Assembly: GCF_030445035.2 (NCBI RefSeq)
Contig: NC_080673.1
Location: 38,126,365 to 38,190,364, forward strand
Direction: 5' to 3'
From: Dasypus novemcinctus
Lineage: Eukaryota; Chordata; Mammalia; Cingulata; Dasypodidae
Length of the DNA stretch: 64,000 nucleotides
Position numbers and translations under genes: made by a program. The notes under the pieces were generated by a model, which saw only the letters and a program-made list of their open reading frames with translations, had not been told where the DNA came from and made no database searches. The number at the start of each line of letters is the position of its first letter. The first letter of the stretch is position 1. Positions 10,671-23,946 of the stretch are shown in pieces.

Positions 10671-11875
10671 AGAAATCTTTACAGGAGGGGAGGGGAATGC
10701 TCAGTAATGTCAATACAGAAGAGATAGCAAGAGACCATTGGATTAGGCAATTAAGGAACATTAGTGCTGAAGTAGTTTCAGTAGAGCCAGACTCCTGAGG
10801 GTTGAGGGAGTAAGATTTACACCAAGGGAAACTTTAGGCAAAGAATAGAGGGATGATTCTTTCAAAAAGTTTTACAGTAAAGGAATGGAGAAAGGATCAA
10901 ATGGAAAGTTTTTGTTGTTTATTTGTTTTAAATGGAGAACAATAAACAGCCTGGAGAAATTACAGTCTATGATACTATGTGTACATTCTTTCTCTCCAGG
11001 GAGGCTTATTACTTTTTAACTAGCGTCTAGGTCACGCAGGTAGCTACATGCTGCCGGCTTTGTTTCCTTTAAAGAGGGGGAGCCCAGGCTCTGGCTCAGT
11101 CCCAGAGGAGGTGGGAAGTGATGGGGTCAAAACTGTAAATGGAAGGATTAGAACTAGAAAGGAGTAAGGATTTTTTTCCATTGAGACAGGAGAGAAGGAA
11201 GGAAATAAGTGTAGCTCTAGAAATGTTGAAAGTAGAAGGCAAAAAGTGATTTGTTTCCCCACACTTTTGTACTGTAGTTTTTGAAGAAGAAAGCTCGCCA
11301 ATCCAACTAGTTGTCAAAGCCTTCCACCAGTCTTCATAGATGCCTCAAGATTCGATGAGGCCATGGATTCATGGAAGTTTATTGGTGTATAATAAATTGG
11401 CAGTAAATTATTTGCTTGTGTTTTGAATCCTAATATGAAACAACAGTTTTGAATTTCATTTCCATTTGGAGGATTTATGTGCATAAAGTTTACATGGATG
11501 TTCCCAAGAGCTTGATACCCACCCCCCAATTTGTTAAGTAACAACAGGTTCTCCCTTACTAATGTCAATCTCTAGTATCAAATTAGGGGTATGGTGGAGT
11601 ATTGGTGAGGGAATCAGATTAATGATAGACCCTAGGGAAAATCAGGCTCATCAAAGTAATCATTAAGGCCCTTGATCACATTTGTTATTATATAAAATGC
11701 ACTGCAGCATCAATAACATACTATTTACTATAGAACAGAAAATAATATCAGTTAACTAAAAATGGTTTTAAATGGAAAACACATGATCATATTCATAGGT
11801 AAGAGGCTGTGGGAAATCAATTGAGAGGAAAAGTGCATAGTATAGAAAAATAGGATAACTAATGGCAGTGGTTAT
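10670..11875. other. No gene seen
   Basis: Intergenic DNA. Short minus-strand frames at 11044-11568 lack known similarity and overlap each other in different frames, which argues against coding. Confidence 0.35.
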
Positions 11876-11879
11876 CCAA

Positions 11880-11998
11880 CCCAGCTTCTGGAGGGCAGGG
11901 ATTGGGGTGGCCACAGGACCGAAGAACGCACTTGGCACAGAGGTGGACATAAGCTTTATTGGGTCTTACGGACAAGAGACGGTCTCCCCCTACACTAA
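11880..11998 (-). mobile_element. Possible LTR fragment, antisense
   Basis: On the minus strand an AATAAAGCTTATGTCC polyadenylation-type motif (AATAAA near 11962) lies within a locally CpG-bearing block containing 'gtctcttgtccgtaagaccc'. This resembles the R/U5 end of an LTR. No second border or target duplication was found. Confidence 0.3.
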
Positions 11999-11999
11999 A

Positions 12000-14914
12000 A
12001 TGGAAGAATAATTTTATAGCAAATCTTGAGCTTAATTTGTATACAAAGTATTAGGTCACTGTAACATTCAGTTTTTAATACTCTTTTCTACAAGGAGGAT
12101 AAAATATTCAGATAATCAATTTTTTTCCCTAAATCTAGAATGAGAATACTACAAACATATAAAATTAAAACAGTAATTGAAAGGCTGCTTCTTCGAACCT
12201 GAACTTACTCTATAAGCTTATGCATGAAGACTGCTCAGAGTAGGTAACATGATATTTACACATTCAAAGGGAAGAGTAAGATACACTTAGAACAAAGCAC
12301 AAGAATGGTTCAACTTAGATTTGGGTATTGGAGAGAAGTACTCTAAAGTGTATCTATTATCACACAAAGCACACTTTATCAAAGTTTTTAAGTATATACC
12401 TTACAGAAAAAAATATTTGTCTAATTCTCATAGAATTTGCCTACACACACACACACACATACCAATCTTCATGTGTGGGAAGAGATAAAATGGGGCTAGA
12501 CTAAAGCAGTGAAAAATGAGATGGATGACCATAAGAAAGGTTTTTATAGTGTAAATTCTGGATTAGAGTCTTGTATTTGTTAAAAATTGCCTACACCCTC
12601 CCACTCTCCCATAACTACATTTTTGATGCTGTTGTTTGAGCCACCAAGCTAATGTTTACTTATAGTGCATATTTTCTATATTCTTTTACCTTGAATTAAA
12701 ATTTGCAATTGTTTTAAGAAACGATAGATCTCTTTTGGAAATCTACTTTAAATCTGGAACCTCTTTTTTCCTAAAAGTCCAACAACATTAGTCCAAGTGT
12801 TTTGCCCTATTAAACAAAATAAACAGAAAATTACTGAGTATTTAGCTTATTCTAGTGTTGTCTTTACTTTTCAAGTCTCAAAAATTTAGAAAGTAACTTT
12901 AATTTAAATGGTTTGGCTAAGAGATTTTATTTCATATAATAACAAATAATAAAATGTCTCAAAAATATGGTTACAAGTAAAATATGGTATTTGGGAGATG
13001 AGTTCTATGTGAAGAAAAAAATGAAGAAAGGTTAATGTGTGCAAAGAAAAGGCAGTTCTTGAATCAGTGTTTCCATCAGAATACACTATTTGTAAGGAAA
13101 TGAGAGAAGAAAAATTGTAAAAGGAAGTACCAAGTACAGAGCACAATAAACAGATAAATAAGTGAGTTGAAAATATAAAGGAACTAAATAGTATCCTCTT
13201 TCTGCTAGGAATTCACCCATCCTATAACTACAAATATTTTAATATCATCAAATATGCCTTAGGTTATCAGCTTAGAAAAGAAATACAGATGAAGAATGTG
13301 AGCTGTTGTTATCAACTTCACATGTCTTCTTTCCTTTATCCAAGATTGCGGTTTAGTATAACTTCATGAGCTTCAGATGATTCAAACCATGAATTGAAAG
13401 ACAGCAAAATCACAGAGAAACTGAACTTTGGGTATTGATATAGTTCTGGCCCTTCAGCTTTTTACTGAAAAAAATGATCTCAGCGGTTTCTTGTGTGTTT
13501 AATTTGGGGTATGGATTAAGTATGCATTTCAGAAAGAGATATTAAAGACATGGAGGAGGATAAAGTACATTCAATTTTAAGAATTTTGTTTCAGGCAAGT
13601 TCTACTGAGCAATTTTTTTTTTTTTTTTTTTATGGTAGATGAACAACAGTCTGTTCAGAGGGCTTATTTCCAGAGCAGATTCCTGGACCCCATGTCAAGG
13701 GCTCCTTATTGAATAGGTCTGGGGTGGAGTCAAAAATCTTCATTCTATTAAGCACCCCATGGGATTCCTATGCAGGCTCCCCTAAGACAGCTTGAGAACT
13801 CCTGTTACTGAGGTTGTTTTTTCCTTCCTTAGATTTCTGTCAGACCTCAGGTCACTGCTGCAAGGTAACTGCTAAGTGTGGTGGCAGCCTGATTCACCAT
13901 TAGGCTGAAGAGCCATTCGGGGTTACCCTTAGGCAACTCCAACATACTTACATGAACTTGAGATTCTCCCACTAAGCCAAGTATTGCAGCAATGCATTTA
14001 TTAAAATGGACATAACAACTACTAGCTGTTAATTAGTTTTCGAAAACTCTAAATGTAGCAATGTTTCAAAACAAAGACAAAGTTTTTAAGGCAAGATGAT
14101 ACACTGGACTGAGCTAAAATTAGATTTTAGTTTCTTTCTAGGGTCACTCAGGCTTATGTCAAACCATTTCCATTAGTATCTGACTTTAGTTGCCTCTTGA
14201 TAAGATAAAAAGATTAATTATCCTGTTCACCTCAAATGATGGTTTCCCTTAGCCTATAGGAAAGCAAATACTCTAATATTGATATGTTCATTTATCTCTC
14301 TTGACCTATGATCTTCAAACCCTCTAAAACAAAACTTATTAAAATGAAGACAACTGTGTTTCACTAAGAAGTTATCTGAAAAGACCTCACCCCTATTTTC
14401 TTCCTCATTCTGAACCAAAAGCCCTATAGTATAGTGAATATGCCTAGTATTATGTTCTATGAAATATTGCTGTTAACAGGCTGATGGCAACACCATGTGG
14501 AAAAAAAGATACAAAAACAGAAAATTTTCCATACTTAGATGCTTACCTGTGGACCACTTCTCAGTGACACAGTGCCTCCACCACCAAGGGAATTTTTTAA
14601 CATTAAGCTTAAAGCATATAATCCTGGCAATTCATATCTACAGAGTTAAAAAAATAAGATGAGTTATAATAAATTTCACCAGATATAAGGACTGCTAAAG
14701 GAAGTATCAGTCTCCCAAGGAAACATCACAAGCCAACTTTCTCATGACCATAAAAATTTAAGATGGGCAATTTAGATGTAAGTATGAATATAAATAGATA
14801 TTATACTCAATAATACAGTGAGAAAAACATGAAGGTTGAAGTCACCCAGGTATAATTAACAAAGCAAAGTAAAGCACTTGGTAAATGGGAAGAGGAAGAC
14901 ATTTTTTTCTTTTA
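12000..14914. other. Intergenic DNA with short simple repeats
   Basis: No gene is supported. Visible are a short (AC)n run at 12443-12459 and a 19-base poly-T tract at 13613-13631, which could be the tail of an old antisense retroposon. Confidence 0.4.
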
Positions 14915-15551
14915 GCTTTTAATTTTGCATAATTTCAGATTTCCTGAAAAGTTATAAAAACGCTGTAAAGCATCCCTATATAGTCATATATTCTTCACCC
15001 AGATTTTCCAAATCTTGTTTTATCCTTCTCTTTTTGTATGTATGTATATACATGTATGAATGTATATATAAATTTGTTTTTGAAGTGTTTGAGAGTGAAT
15101 TGCTGATAGGATGCACTCTTACTCTGAAATTCTTCAGTGTGTATTCCCTAAAAAAGACATTCTCTTACATACCACAGTTCAATTATCAATATCAGAAAAT
15201 AAACACGGGTGTACTACAATTACCTAATCTACAAACTTATTCAGAATATGCCAATTGGCCCAGTGATGTCCTTTGTAGTAAAAGAAAATTCTAGCTCATG
15301 CACTGCATTCAGTTTTCATGTCTCTTTAGTCAGTTTCCTTTAAACTGGAACAATTTCTCAGTCTTTCTTTGTTGTTCGTGGCACTGACATTTTCGAGGCA
15401 TACATGCCAGCTATTCTGGAGTTTGTCTATCAGTTTGTTTGTCTGATGTTTCCTCATGATGATAGTAACTTATGCAGCTTTGGCAGGCATATTGCAGGAC
15501 TGATGTTGCTGCCTTCTAAGCGTACCACAACAGTAGGCATGTGTTGTTGAC
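14915..15551 (-). mobile_element. Old L1 (L1M type), antisense, left part
   Basis: Sequence such as 'cacccagattttccaaatcttg', 'cccagtgatgtcctttg', 'cattcagttttcatgtctcttta', 'tttcctcatgatgatag' follows the reverse of the 3' region of old mammalian L1 elements in order. It is interrupted by the solo LTR at 15552-16113 and resumes at 16114. A (TATG)n stretch lies near 15033-15070. Confidence 0.75.
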
Positions 15552-16113
15552 TGTTCTGTGATTAGCGGGAAAAAGAAAAACAGTCCCCGACATCTGGGCT
15601 CCAGGAGGACCACCAGGAGGCCACAGTGCTGGTAGGAGATAGCCAGCTCTCAGAGGTAGGCCTTGGTGTTGAACATAAACCATTTTCCCAGAGCATCACC
15701 AAACAAGGCCACTGTTACCATATCTGAGCACAGGCAAAACCATGAACCTTGGCACCATCACACAAATTCTCCAATCCTGCCTAATATCAGTGCTTGCTGC
15801 TTCTTCACCAGTTACAACCTTAGCCTCAGCCTAGCCTTCCTTCTTTTTATGTAACATTTTATAAGACATCCAAGCACAGAATTGCCCACTTCCGGACAGT
15901 ATCCAGTCCAGAACAAAGCTTGCTTTCTTAAAACTCTCCCAAATCACCTAACACAAGCCCAAATCCTATAAGAAATCCTCTCTAGCAGGCTTACTGGGCC
16001 ATTCCCTTGTTCCCATGGCATGTGTTCTCCCTTGCTGTCCTAATAAATAAACCAAATTTGTTCAACTACAGGTGTGCTCCTGGGGGGGGGGGGGGGGTCT
16101 TTGCTGTACAGCA
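15552..16113 (+). mobile_element. Solo LTR (ERV1-like) with perfect TTGAC target duplication
   Basis: A 562-bp block starts TGTTCTGTGATTAG and ends GCTGTACAGCA (TG...CA termini). It is flanked by TTGAC at 15547-15551 and 16114-16118. The host L1 aligns across the junction once the block and one TTGAC are removed. A TATA-like CCTATAAGAAA near 15966 is followed 76 bp later by AATAAA at 16042-16047, so the LTR reads in the plus direction. A 16-base G run lies at 16082-16097. The short frame at 15663-15854 is not coding. No internal proviral sequence remains. Confidence 0.85.
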
Positions 16114-16565
16114 TTGACTCTAGTGATGATGACTTTGATCATTTGGTTAAGGTAGGTCTGCCAAGTTGATTCATTGTAAAGTCACTATTTTTCTTTTGTA
16201 CTTAATATGTATTTTGTGGGTATATACTTTGAGACAATGTAAATATTCTGGTGTTCCTCCAAATTTCTATCACCATTTAAACATCCATTAATGCTTTTTG
16301 CCTGAATCAGTTATTACCATGATGGCTGCCATATGGTAATTTTTTTCATTTTCATAGTTTTGTAAACAAACAGTAATTAGTTGACTTTCTATCATAAGGT
16401 AAAGATTTCCATTCTCTCTTACTTACATTGGTATGAACTTCATTGTACTGTTTTATTCAATGGACCATTATTATGATTATTTATTTTGCTGATCAAATGG
16501 TGTCAAATTTGTCCTGTGGGAGCCCTTCATACTGTCTTGTGCATTCTTTTGATTTGTCTATATCA
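16114..16565 (-). mobile_element. Old L1 (L1M type), antisense, right part
   Basis: It continues the same L1 after the LTR: 'actttgatcatttggttaagg', 'atactttgagacaatgtaaat', 'catccattaatgctttttgcc', 'gatggctgccatatggta', in the expected order. Confidence 0.75.
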
Positions 16566-19344
16566 ATCTTTTTCAGATAAACTAAGATAAACATGCCTAG
16601 ACTGGATTTTTTAAAAAGTAATGCTTTCATTATTTGTTAAGCTGCCTTTTGCCTGTTATTTTATTTTTTGAAGTTGAAATAAAGTTTAAGAAAAGAAAGA
16701 AAGAAAAGTGGAACTCTGGGCACTTGGTGTGTTCATTGTTATTAGGGTATCTTGTTTCTAGGCCCTTTCAGCAGATAGAAGTCAGAAAAAGCTGTATGTA
16801 TATACACTACACACATATGTGTATCTATACCTGTTTTCATATAGTTTCCATCTCTATAGATAAGAATCCCTGAGTTTAGCCTGATACCTCCAATCCAACG
16901 CTATGTGGTTTCTTCTGGAGTTTGATGGCATTTTAAGGACACCTGCTTCTTATGGATGGGAGGCCAAAAGCATGCTTCTGAAAAATGGAAGTCTAACTGA
17001 AGAGCACTGGCAGGATAGGTAAAGCAGGGCACCTGTGGAGACGTGTGTCCAACACTGGATATTGACACTCCTTCTTCCCAAAGCTCTGATTAGTGTCCAG
17101 CCATAGGTTCTTCCAGTCACCGTGCTCACACTTAGCGATCAGTCCTCATAAGTGGCAGTGGTGGTGATGATACCCTTTATATAAGCAAATGGCTTCCCAA
17201 AATCCTAAATTGATTTTTACCTATTGCTCTATTGACAAATAGTTTGAAGAAGCCTCAAGCCTTGGTAAAACTTGCATTTCAAGTTACAACTTGAAGTTCA
17301 TCCCATTTTGTTTTGTTTTGCTGCAGCACTATCAATAGCACAACTGCCGTTAGCCTTCAAATTCAGAATTGTCTGCCCCAGGACACAAAATTGATAGGAG
17401 AAGGCAAGAAATATACACATAGCATCTATTGTGCTAATCATAAGAGCGGTATCAAGAAGGATTTCTTTTTCTCTAAATCATCTTGCCTTTAATTGTGACC
17501 TAAACCATATTCCATGAAGTGTACAGTGAAGTCAGGATATCTCAATAGAGGACTCATGAACGTATTTGCATGAAAATGTAGTAATTACCCCAAGACAAAG
17601 GTATATTTTACCTTCCAGTCCAGTACATTTGCACGTAAAGCATAAGAAGGAAATAAATATGAATATGTACATGTATATATGTACATAAATGATATGTCAA
17701 TTGATTTTTCCACATATGTGGATAATATAAAATGTTTATGTGTGTATGTGAATGTGTATGAAAAGCATTTCAGAGGAAATCAACACTGAGCAGAGCAGTG
17801 TTAAGCAGAATATTGTAACCAAGATGTGAATCTGTGGAAGAAGTTGAGGCACAATGGAAAAATTAAATGAAAAGGAAAAGATCTCTGTATTTTTGTCCAG
17901 TAACAAGATGTATTCTTTTGTCTAAGATATTTTCAACATTGTTTTTGTAAATGTCTTGCAAAATTTAATATGGGAACAAATGAATATGACTGAAAATATG
18001 TAAGGATAAATGAAATACAATTAGCAAGGAACTAATAAATATCCTAAAAATGGACAGGTCACCAAAGTAGTTATTGACACATAACATATAAGGATATTAT
18101 GCTACTCAGAGAGAGGGGTGTCAAGAAGGATACATTTACCTTTGTGAATATTCTAGCATTAAGAGCCACAGAAGACAGCCTCCTCATCAGTGTCTTTAGA
18201 ACAAATTTTTTGTTTCATTTTGAAGTCTATACACTTCATACTTTGTGTTAATCATAAGACTGGTGTCAGGAAGGATTGGTTTTTCCTCTTAAACTTTTTA
18301 CCTTCAAGGAACTGAAACAACTAGCCTTCAATTTTTTTCACCGCAGATTTTGTTTACCGATTTTACCTAGTAATAAATGCATTCCATATTACTCAAATGA
18401 ATAAAAGCCATGTTTAAGAGCAACTTCTAAATATGTATTTCAACCAGGGACTAATTTTAAATAAAAGAATCTGCCCTAGGTTATTCTTTCCTTTTTAAGA
18501 TGATGACTATTTATATAACTTGACCCATTTATTCCTTATACATATAACCAGGTGGAATGTGGATTTAATGAGGAGATTGAAAATTATATGAGAACAATTA
18601 CTCATATTTCTATAATTTCTGCAATATATTCAAAAATAAAAATCTCATGAATTTCTGGTGACATCTTCACTCATCTCATTTACTCGACAAATAATTGTGC
18701 CGCACTGTGCTGGATGCGTACCAGCCTTCAGTAACTGTCCAGGGCAGTATGAGTAACAAAGGAATAATCTAAAGTCCTTTAAGAGCTCAGAGAAGGATGA
18801 CATTTTCTTTGAGATTGGTTCTTGTAAGTTTGATGAGAGGACTATGCTCTAAAATAGTATAGACAGTGGTATAAAGTATATTTTCACTCTTGTGACTCAT
18901 TGGTCTAATAGATGTTTATGTAATATATATTTAGAGTGGATTCATCATCTACCATATATACTTAGTTGCATAAACTATAATTATGTAGGATCAAAGATTT
19001 TTTTACTAAAGACAGATAACCAAACTTCAGACAATGAAGAATCAAGATACTGCCCTGAATGTATAAAAACTATTAAAAAAAATGCCAGTCTTGAAAGACA
19101 TAAGTTCCAGGATTTTGCTTATACTAGCATCAAACTAAATTCATGGCATTCACATTATTTAATATTGAATCACTGTAAGCATACCAGGGCAAGATCAAGG
19201 AAAAGCCCAAAGCCCACAGGGACCACACTTCCCATTATACCTTAGAAGCATCAGTGCCCAACTCTGCAAAAAGAAATATTGCAGGAGAGAGGCACCTCGT
19301 TGCAAAGAAGGAGACAGTGATGGGCATTCCTTAGGTGAGGTAAG
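16566..19344. other. Intergenic DNA, no gene seen
   Basis: No supported gene; the 117-codon frame at 18892-19245 has no recognisable domain. Two segments, about 17425-17475 and 18240-18292, share 'aatcataaga' and 'caagaaggatt'-like words in the same order about 810 bp apart, suggesting copies of an old repeat. Around 17655-17700 there is alternating TACATGTATATATGTACA-like palindromic sequence. Confidence 0.4.
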
Positions 19345-19550
19345 GGGGTGCAGTGTCGTAGTCTAGAGCACAGACACGGGGGCCAGACTGCCTGTGTTTG
19401 AGTCCTGGTTTAACCACTTGTGAGGCAGGCAAATTATTGCAACTTTTTGTTCTGTAACTCCTCCCCTCAGCTGTAAAATGGGGTCTCTACCCATGTGAGA
19501 AGGATGTTGTGGGAAAGAATAAGAAAATGAATAAGTGCTAAGAAACCAAG
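19345..19550 (+). repeat. MIR SINE
   Basis: Clear MIR order: 'agtctagagcacagac', 'gccagactgcctgtgttt', 'gagtcctggtttaaccactt', 'cagctgtaaaatggggtc', 'aaatgaataagtgct'. Confidence 0.9.
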
Positions 19551-19796
19551 CCTGTCAGACTTCTGTTGAATGAACTGATGAGCTTAATCTATGGTAATGA
19601 GGTCCTCCTACATGCAGGATATTGTGCTTGGGCTTAGAGGCTACTTCCTGTAAGGATCTTTAATACATGGATCCTGAAGTTACCTGGTATGCTTTCAAAA
19701 AGTAAATGTGATTCAGTGTCCACTTTATTTCCCAACCAGTTTAATGGGCCAGTCCTCTTGGCCCATTTTCACTTATTTAATCAATAGTAAATGAGG

Positions 19797-20029
19797 GGAA
19801 GCAGATGTGGCTCAAGCAGTTGGGTGCCTGCCTATCACAAGGGGGGAGGTCCTGGGTTTAGTTCCCTGTGCCTCCTAAAGAAGATGAGCAAGACAGCGAG
19901 CTGATGCAACAAGATGACAATACAATAAGATGACAACAAACAGACACAGAGAGCAGAGAGCAAATGCAAAAACAACAGGGGGTGGGCGAGGAAGAGGAGA
20001 AATAAATGAAATAAAAATCTTGAAGAAAA
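19797..20029 (+). mobile_element. DAS-type SINE (short form) with target duplication
   Basis: The head 'gaagcagatgtggctcaagc' is followed by 'ggaggtcctgggttt', 'gtgcctcctaaagaag', 'acagacacagagagcagaga' and the tail 'aaataaatgaaataaaaatc'. Near-identical direct repeats AGTAAATGAGG (19786-19796) and AGTAAATGGGG (20030-20040) flank it. Confidence 0.88.
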
Positions 20030-20888
20030 AGTAAATGGGGAACAAATACTTACGCTATATTAAGTGCTCAAAGTCTGAAGAGGTGTGAAAAATTGTCTCT
20101 GTTCTGGAGGAGACAGGACATAAAAGGGCAAATGATGGAAAGGTGGCATTTGTCAAGTGATAACTGTGTGGCATAGGTAGAAAGTCTGTTTGTTTGAGTA
20201 CTGGTATCCAAATGACCAATTATTGCCAGGTTCATCCTACTTTTAGTTAAGCATGATTGACTCAATTAATTTCTCTCAGATTGCATATTTTGTATTTTTA
20301 ATTACTCAACAATGCTTTATCTTCAGTTGACCCACTCCAGTTCCTAAAGTTCTATTTTTCTGTGGCTGTTGTTATCATTGTTGTTATTTTGTTTTATCTT
20401 CCAAAAGAGTTTCAAAGCTATTGGAGCACTGGGTCTATACTTAACCTTTTTGTTTCCCCAGTTCATTTTGCACAGTACATTACAGGCAAGTGCAATATAT
20501 ATATTAATTTAGTGCATATAATATATATAGGAGTCAAATGTTAATTCACACACCAAAGGATGAATTACGCAAGTGTCTTTCCAATTAAAAAAACAAAATT
20601 ATTAAATTCTAGTTTGCAAATCTACAACTGGAGGAAAACATAGAAAGTAGGTTGAGGGAATGGGAGAGAGCAATTAAAAGAGATGAAAAGTTTACAAAAC
20701 TGATTTTATAAAAAAACTAAGAAAAATTGGTGTTATTTAGTCATAAAACAAAGAATCTAATGAGTGAATGCAATGCAAAAGGATTACCTGTCCACCACTT
20801 CCACCTAAACAAGAACACAGGGGATTATCCTAAAACTGTATTCAGAATGATTTAAGTTAGATACTAGGAAAATGGGAAGAACCATAAA
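20030..20888. other. No gene or named repeat seen
   Basis: AT-rich DNA; short frames only. Confidence 0.35.
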
Positions 20889-21079
20889 GTAGTGCTACTC
20901 TAATAGTGGTCTGTGGACCGGTGACATTTGCATAACCTGGAAACTAGTTAGAATTGCAAATTCTCTATCCCTCCTCCAGACCTACAGAATCAGAATCTCT
21001 GCAGGTGGTGCTCAGGAATCTGTTTTAACAAGTCTAACAGGTGACTGACGCAAACTCAAGTTTTATAAGCACCGCTCTC
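20889..21079 (+). mobile_element. MER5A-type hAT-Charlie DNA transposon remnant
   Basis: In order: 'gtggtctgtggaccggtgac', 'cctggaaactagttagaatt', 'gcaaattctc', 'cagacctacagaatcagaat', 'caggaatctgttttaacaag', 'caggtgact', ending 'gcaccgct'. This is the non-autonomous MER5A pattern and carries no transposase. Confidence 0.8.
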
Positions 21080-21946
21080 AAGGCTCTTTGCTGGGAAGGG
21101 TATTCTTGAAATACTCAATAGGGAAGATCAGGCTTGTATTTCTCTCAGAACTGCTAATCTGATTAGGAATTTTATTGAGTGATTATCTCTCAATCCACGC
21201 TAGCACTGTGTGGCACCATTCATTGGAAATGTTGCTTGCCCAGCCCTTCAAACTTGCTAGGCACTCCAGCCTCCCTGTCTGCCTAACTTACCCCTACAAT
21301 ATGGGAACAAGGGCAGTGCAGCCTTGGGAGTGCTATGTACTCGCTATGGACCATGAGAGCACACTACCCAGCAAAGACTGTCAGCTAAGGATTTTAGGAA
21401 AGGTGGAAGTACTGAAAAAAATGTGACAGAGAAAAGGAAGAATAGAAGAAAAAAAAGAGAATAGGAAGATAAATAAGCGACACAAATAGGGGACTGGGTT
21501 AGAAAAAAGAATTAGATATACAAACAGGAGAATAAGAGAAGCAGAGAGGAGAGTCTATCTAAAGCCAGAGATGGATTCAGTGAGAAGCAAGGGGAAGAAA
21601 GTAAAGGAATTCGGAAGTCATGTGCAAGGGAAAGATGGACATGCTACCTCAGTGTTCATATAAAGGTCAAGTGAGTCAATATGTGACAAGTGCAACTGTG
21701 CCTGGCAAATAGCAAACAGTATATAAAGGTTAGCTATGACTATGACTGTATATGAGAAAGAGAAGGTGGAAGAGGAAGAAAACACACTAGCTTACCATGT
21801 TCCAGGAGTAAGATAGGAGCAGCCCTTTTTTTCTGAAGTCATGCAATTAAACAGATGACCCTTTACAACCTTTCACAAGTTATGGTTATTACATAGCTAG
21901 TATATTATAGGACATGTGTAAACACATATGCATGCACTTGCCTAGA
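21080..21946. other. No gene seen; purine-rich stretch
   Basis: About 21410-21620 is strikingly rich in A and G on the plus strand. No gene or named repeat is supported. Confidence 0.35.
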
Positions 21947-21992
21947 ATGTGTGTGTGTGTGTGTGTATATATACATATATATATATACATAA
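21947..21992. repeat. Compound (GT)n(TA)n microsatellite
   Basis: A GT run of about ten units passes directly into TATA/CATA dinucleotides. Confidence 0.95.
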
Positions 21993-23946
21993 TTGCCTAG
22001 AAAATACCTGTGGTATTTAATTTTTTTTTTTTTAACAAATTGTTCAAGTAGGCACTTTTATTGGCATGTCTATCTGGGCCATTTGTTTTTAAGTAATATG
22101 AAGAATAACCTAAAAAATAAATATTTATAGAGAAGCATTTCTACTAACAAATTCTTTTATAAGTATTTTTTTAATTTAGACATTCAGAGGTACTTTTAAT
22201 TTGAAAGATGCTCATAAAAATAGGAAAATTCACTGTTTCAGCTGACCTAGCATACCTAAGCGCAACGGGGTGCCTTCCTAATTACTTCCTTTAATGGCTG
22301 AGCTTGGTTTCAGTATTCATTAAAGATCAGACTTCCAGGAGAATTTCCTGTTAGTTTTGGCTAAATTATTATTGTGAATTATAGAGAAGACTAGGACATA
22401 TCAATCGATTATAGATGGTCTCTTAAAACTATTAAATGAAAGTACAAGCAAGAATATGTATCAGCAGAGAATCTACCAATAGAAACAACAGGTGATCAGA
22501 CTAAATCTTAGAATACCCATGTGAAATTCAACTCTTTCATTGGCCAGTATGGGCAATGACGGGCAGCATATGGGTGTGCTCAAAGCAAACAGAAACATAT
22601 TTACTCCTTCCTTCTTAGTAAAGTTATAATACCAGATGGCCCCAAGGGAAGAATATGCTTTTTCTCTAATTTTATTTATCTGGAAATAATAGTCTTAAAT
22701 TTAAATGTGTTATAGTTTTCATGATTTCATTATGATTGAGCACACGTAGGAAATTATGTTGCACAAAGAAAATCCTAGACCCTTAGGAATCAATCTAAAC
22801 ATTAAGAAATTCAAAGATACTCTGAGATGTTTTGTGTGGCATTCCCTGGTACATGATAAGAAACACTAAGACAGAATTACTCCTATGGTGAGCTTATTAG
22901 CAAAAAAAAAAAGGGAAAATGATATACCACACTCTTTGTTCTCAGGAAAACTTCAGCTCTGTGAGCATGCGAGGTGTGTGTGGGAGGGGGCAGGGGGGAA
23001 GGGTTGGTGGGTGCTGGTGCTGCTGACCAGAAGGTGAACCATCTGGTGACCACATGCTTCTCTGGTTCACACAATCAGAAATTTCCTTTCCAGGTCTATG
23101 CATTTCTTAGGATTTAGATCTTCAAGTGTTGATTCCAAGATTATTCAAATACTGATGTTGCTCATTCTATTTTTATCATTGTATTCAAATCCTTTGAGTA
23201 ATGTTTCAATCCAATGCCCCATACTGTTGTTGCTAATTAGTTCAATGAATTAGAAAAGATTGTTAATGAGAGCAAAGGTGCAGCTTCATACCAAACACAG
23301 AGTAATTAGTTTTTCAGGCCCAAATGCAAATGGCTCTAATCTCAGGCCATTTTACAAATAACAAAGGGACCAGGGAGAGAAGGCAGGGATGAACTGGTAG
23401 AAATCTGTCACCATCCTGAGAGCTAAAATGGCTATATCACATCCACTTAACTTTTTAAGGAAGAAAGTGAGTGGGCTTAGGGGGTGCGGCCTTCAGGACG
23501 CCAAGTATTTAAATAAGGTATACACACATTTCCTGGGGAAACCTAAATACTCTGTGTTACTTACACACACAAGATTAAATTTCATCTGATGCTGAATATT
23601 TAAAGAAATATTATACTCTTTTAGGGAAAAATATTTTATTCAAATATTGAGTATTTACTGAAACAGAAACAAGAGCAATAGAATATTAAAGTTTACTTTA
23701 TTTGACAAAATACTTGCATTATGATGCAAATTAATTTCTGTGGGGAAAAATGTGTTTTTAAAGACAGAACATGGAAAAAAATTAGAAAATGTAAAATATA
23801 AATTTTCCTAAACAATTTTTAACCTAATTACATAATTATCCGTAAATGGCATGCAAAATATGTGTGAAAGAAGAGTTGAATGACTTTTATCACCCAGATA
23901 AAAATATAACTTCAAAACAAAACAAACTTCAGGAACATTTTAAAAC
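21993..23946. other. Intergenic DNA, no gene seen
   Basis: AT-rich, low in obvious repeats. A G-rich/GT-rich patch at 22970-23020 gives rise to a spurious minus-strand frame at 22883-23074. Confidence 0.35.

Noticed and set aside
19345..19550. Possible tRNA gene from the B-box-like 'ttgagtcctgg'
   Set aside because: It is the tRNA-derived head of a MIR SINE and lacks a foldable cloverleaf.
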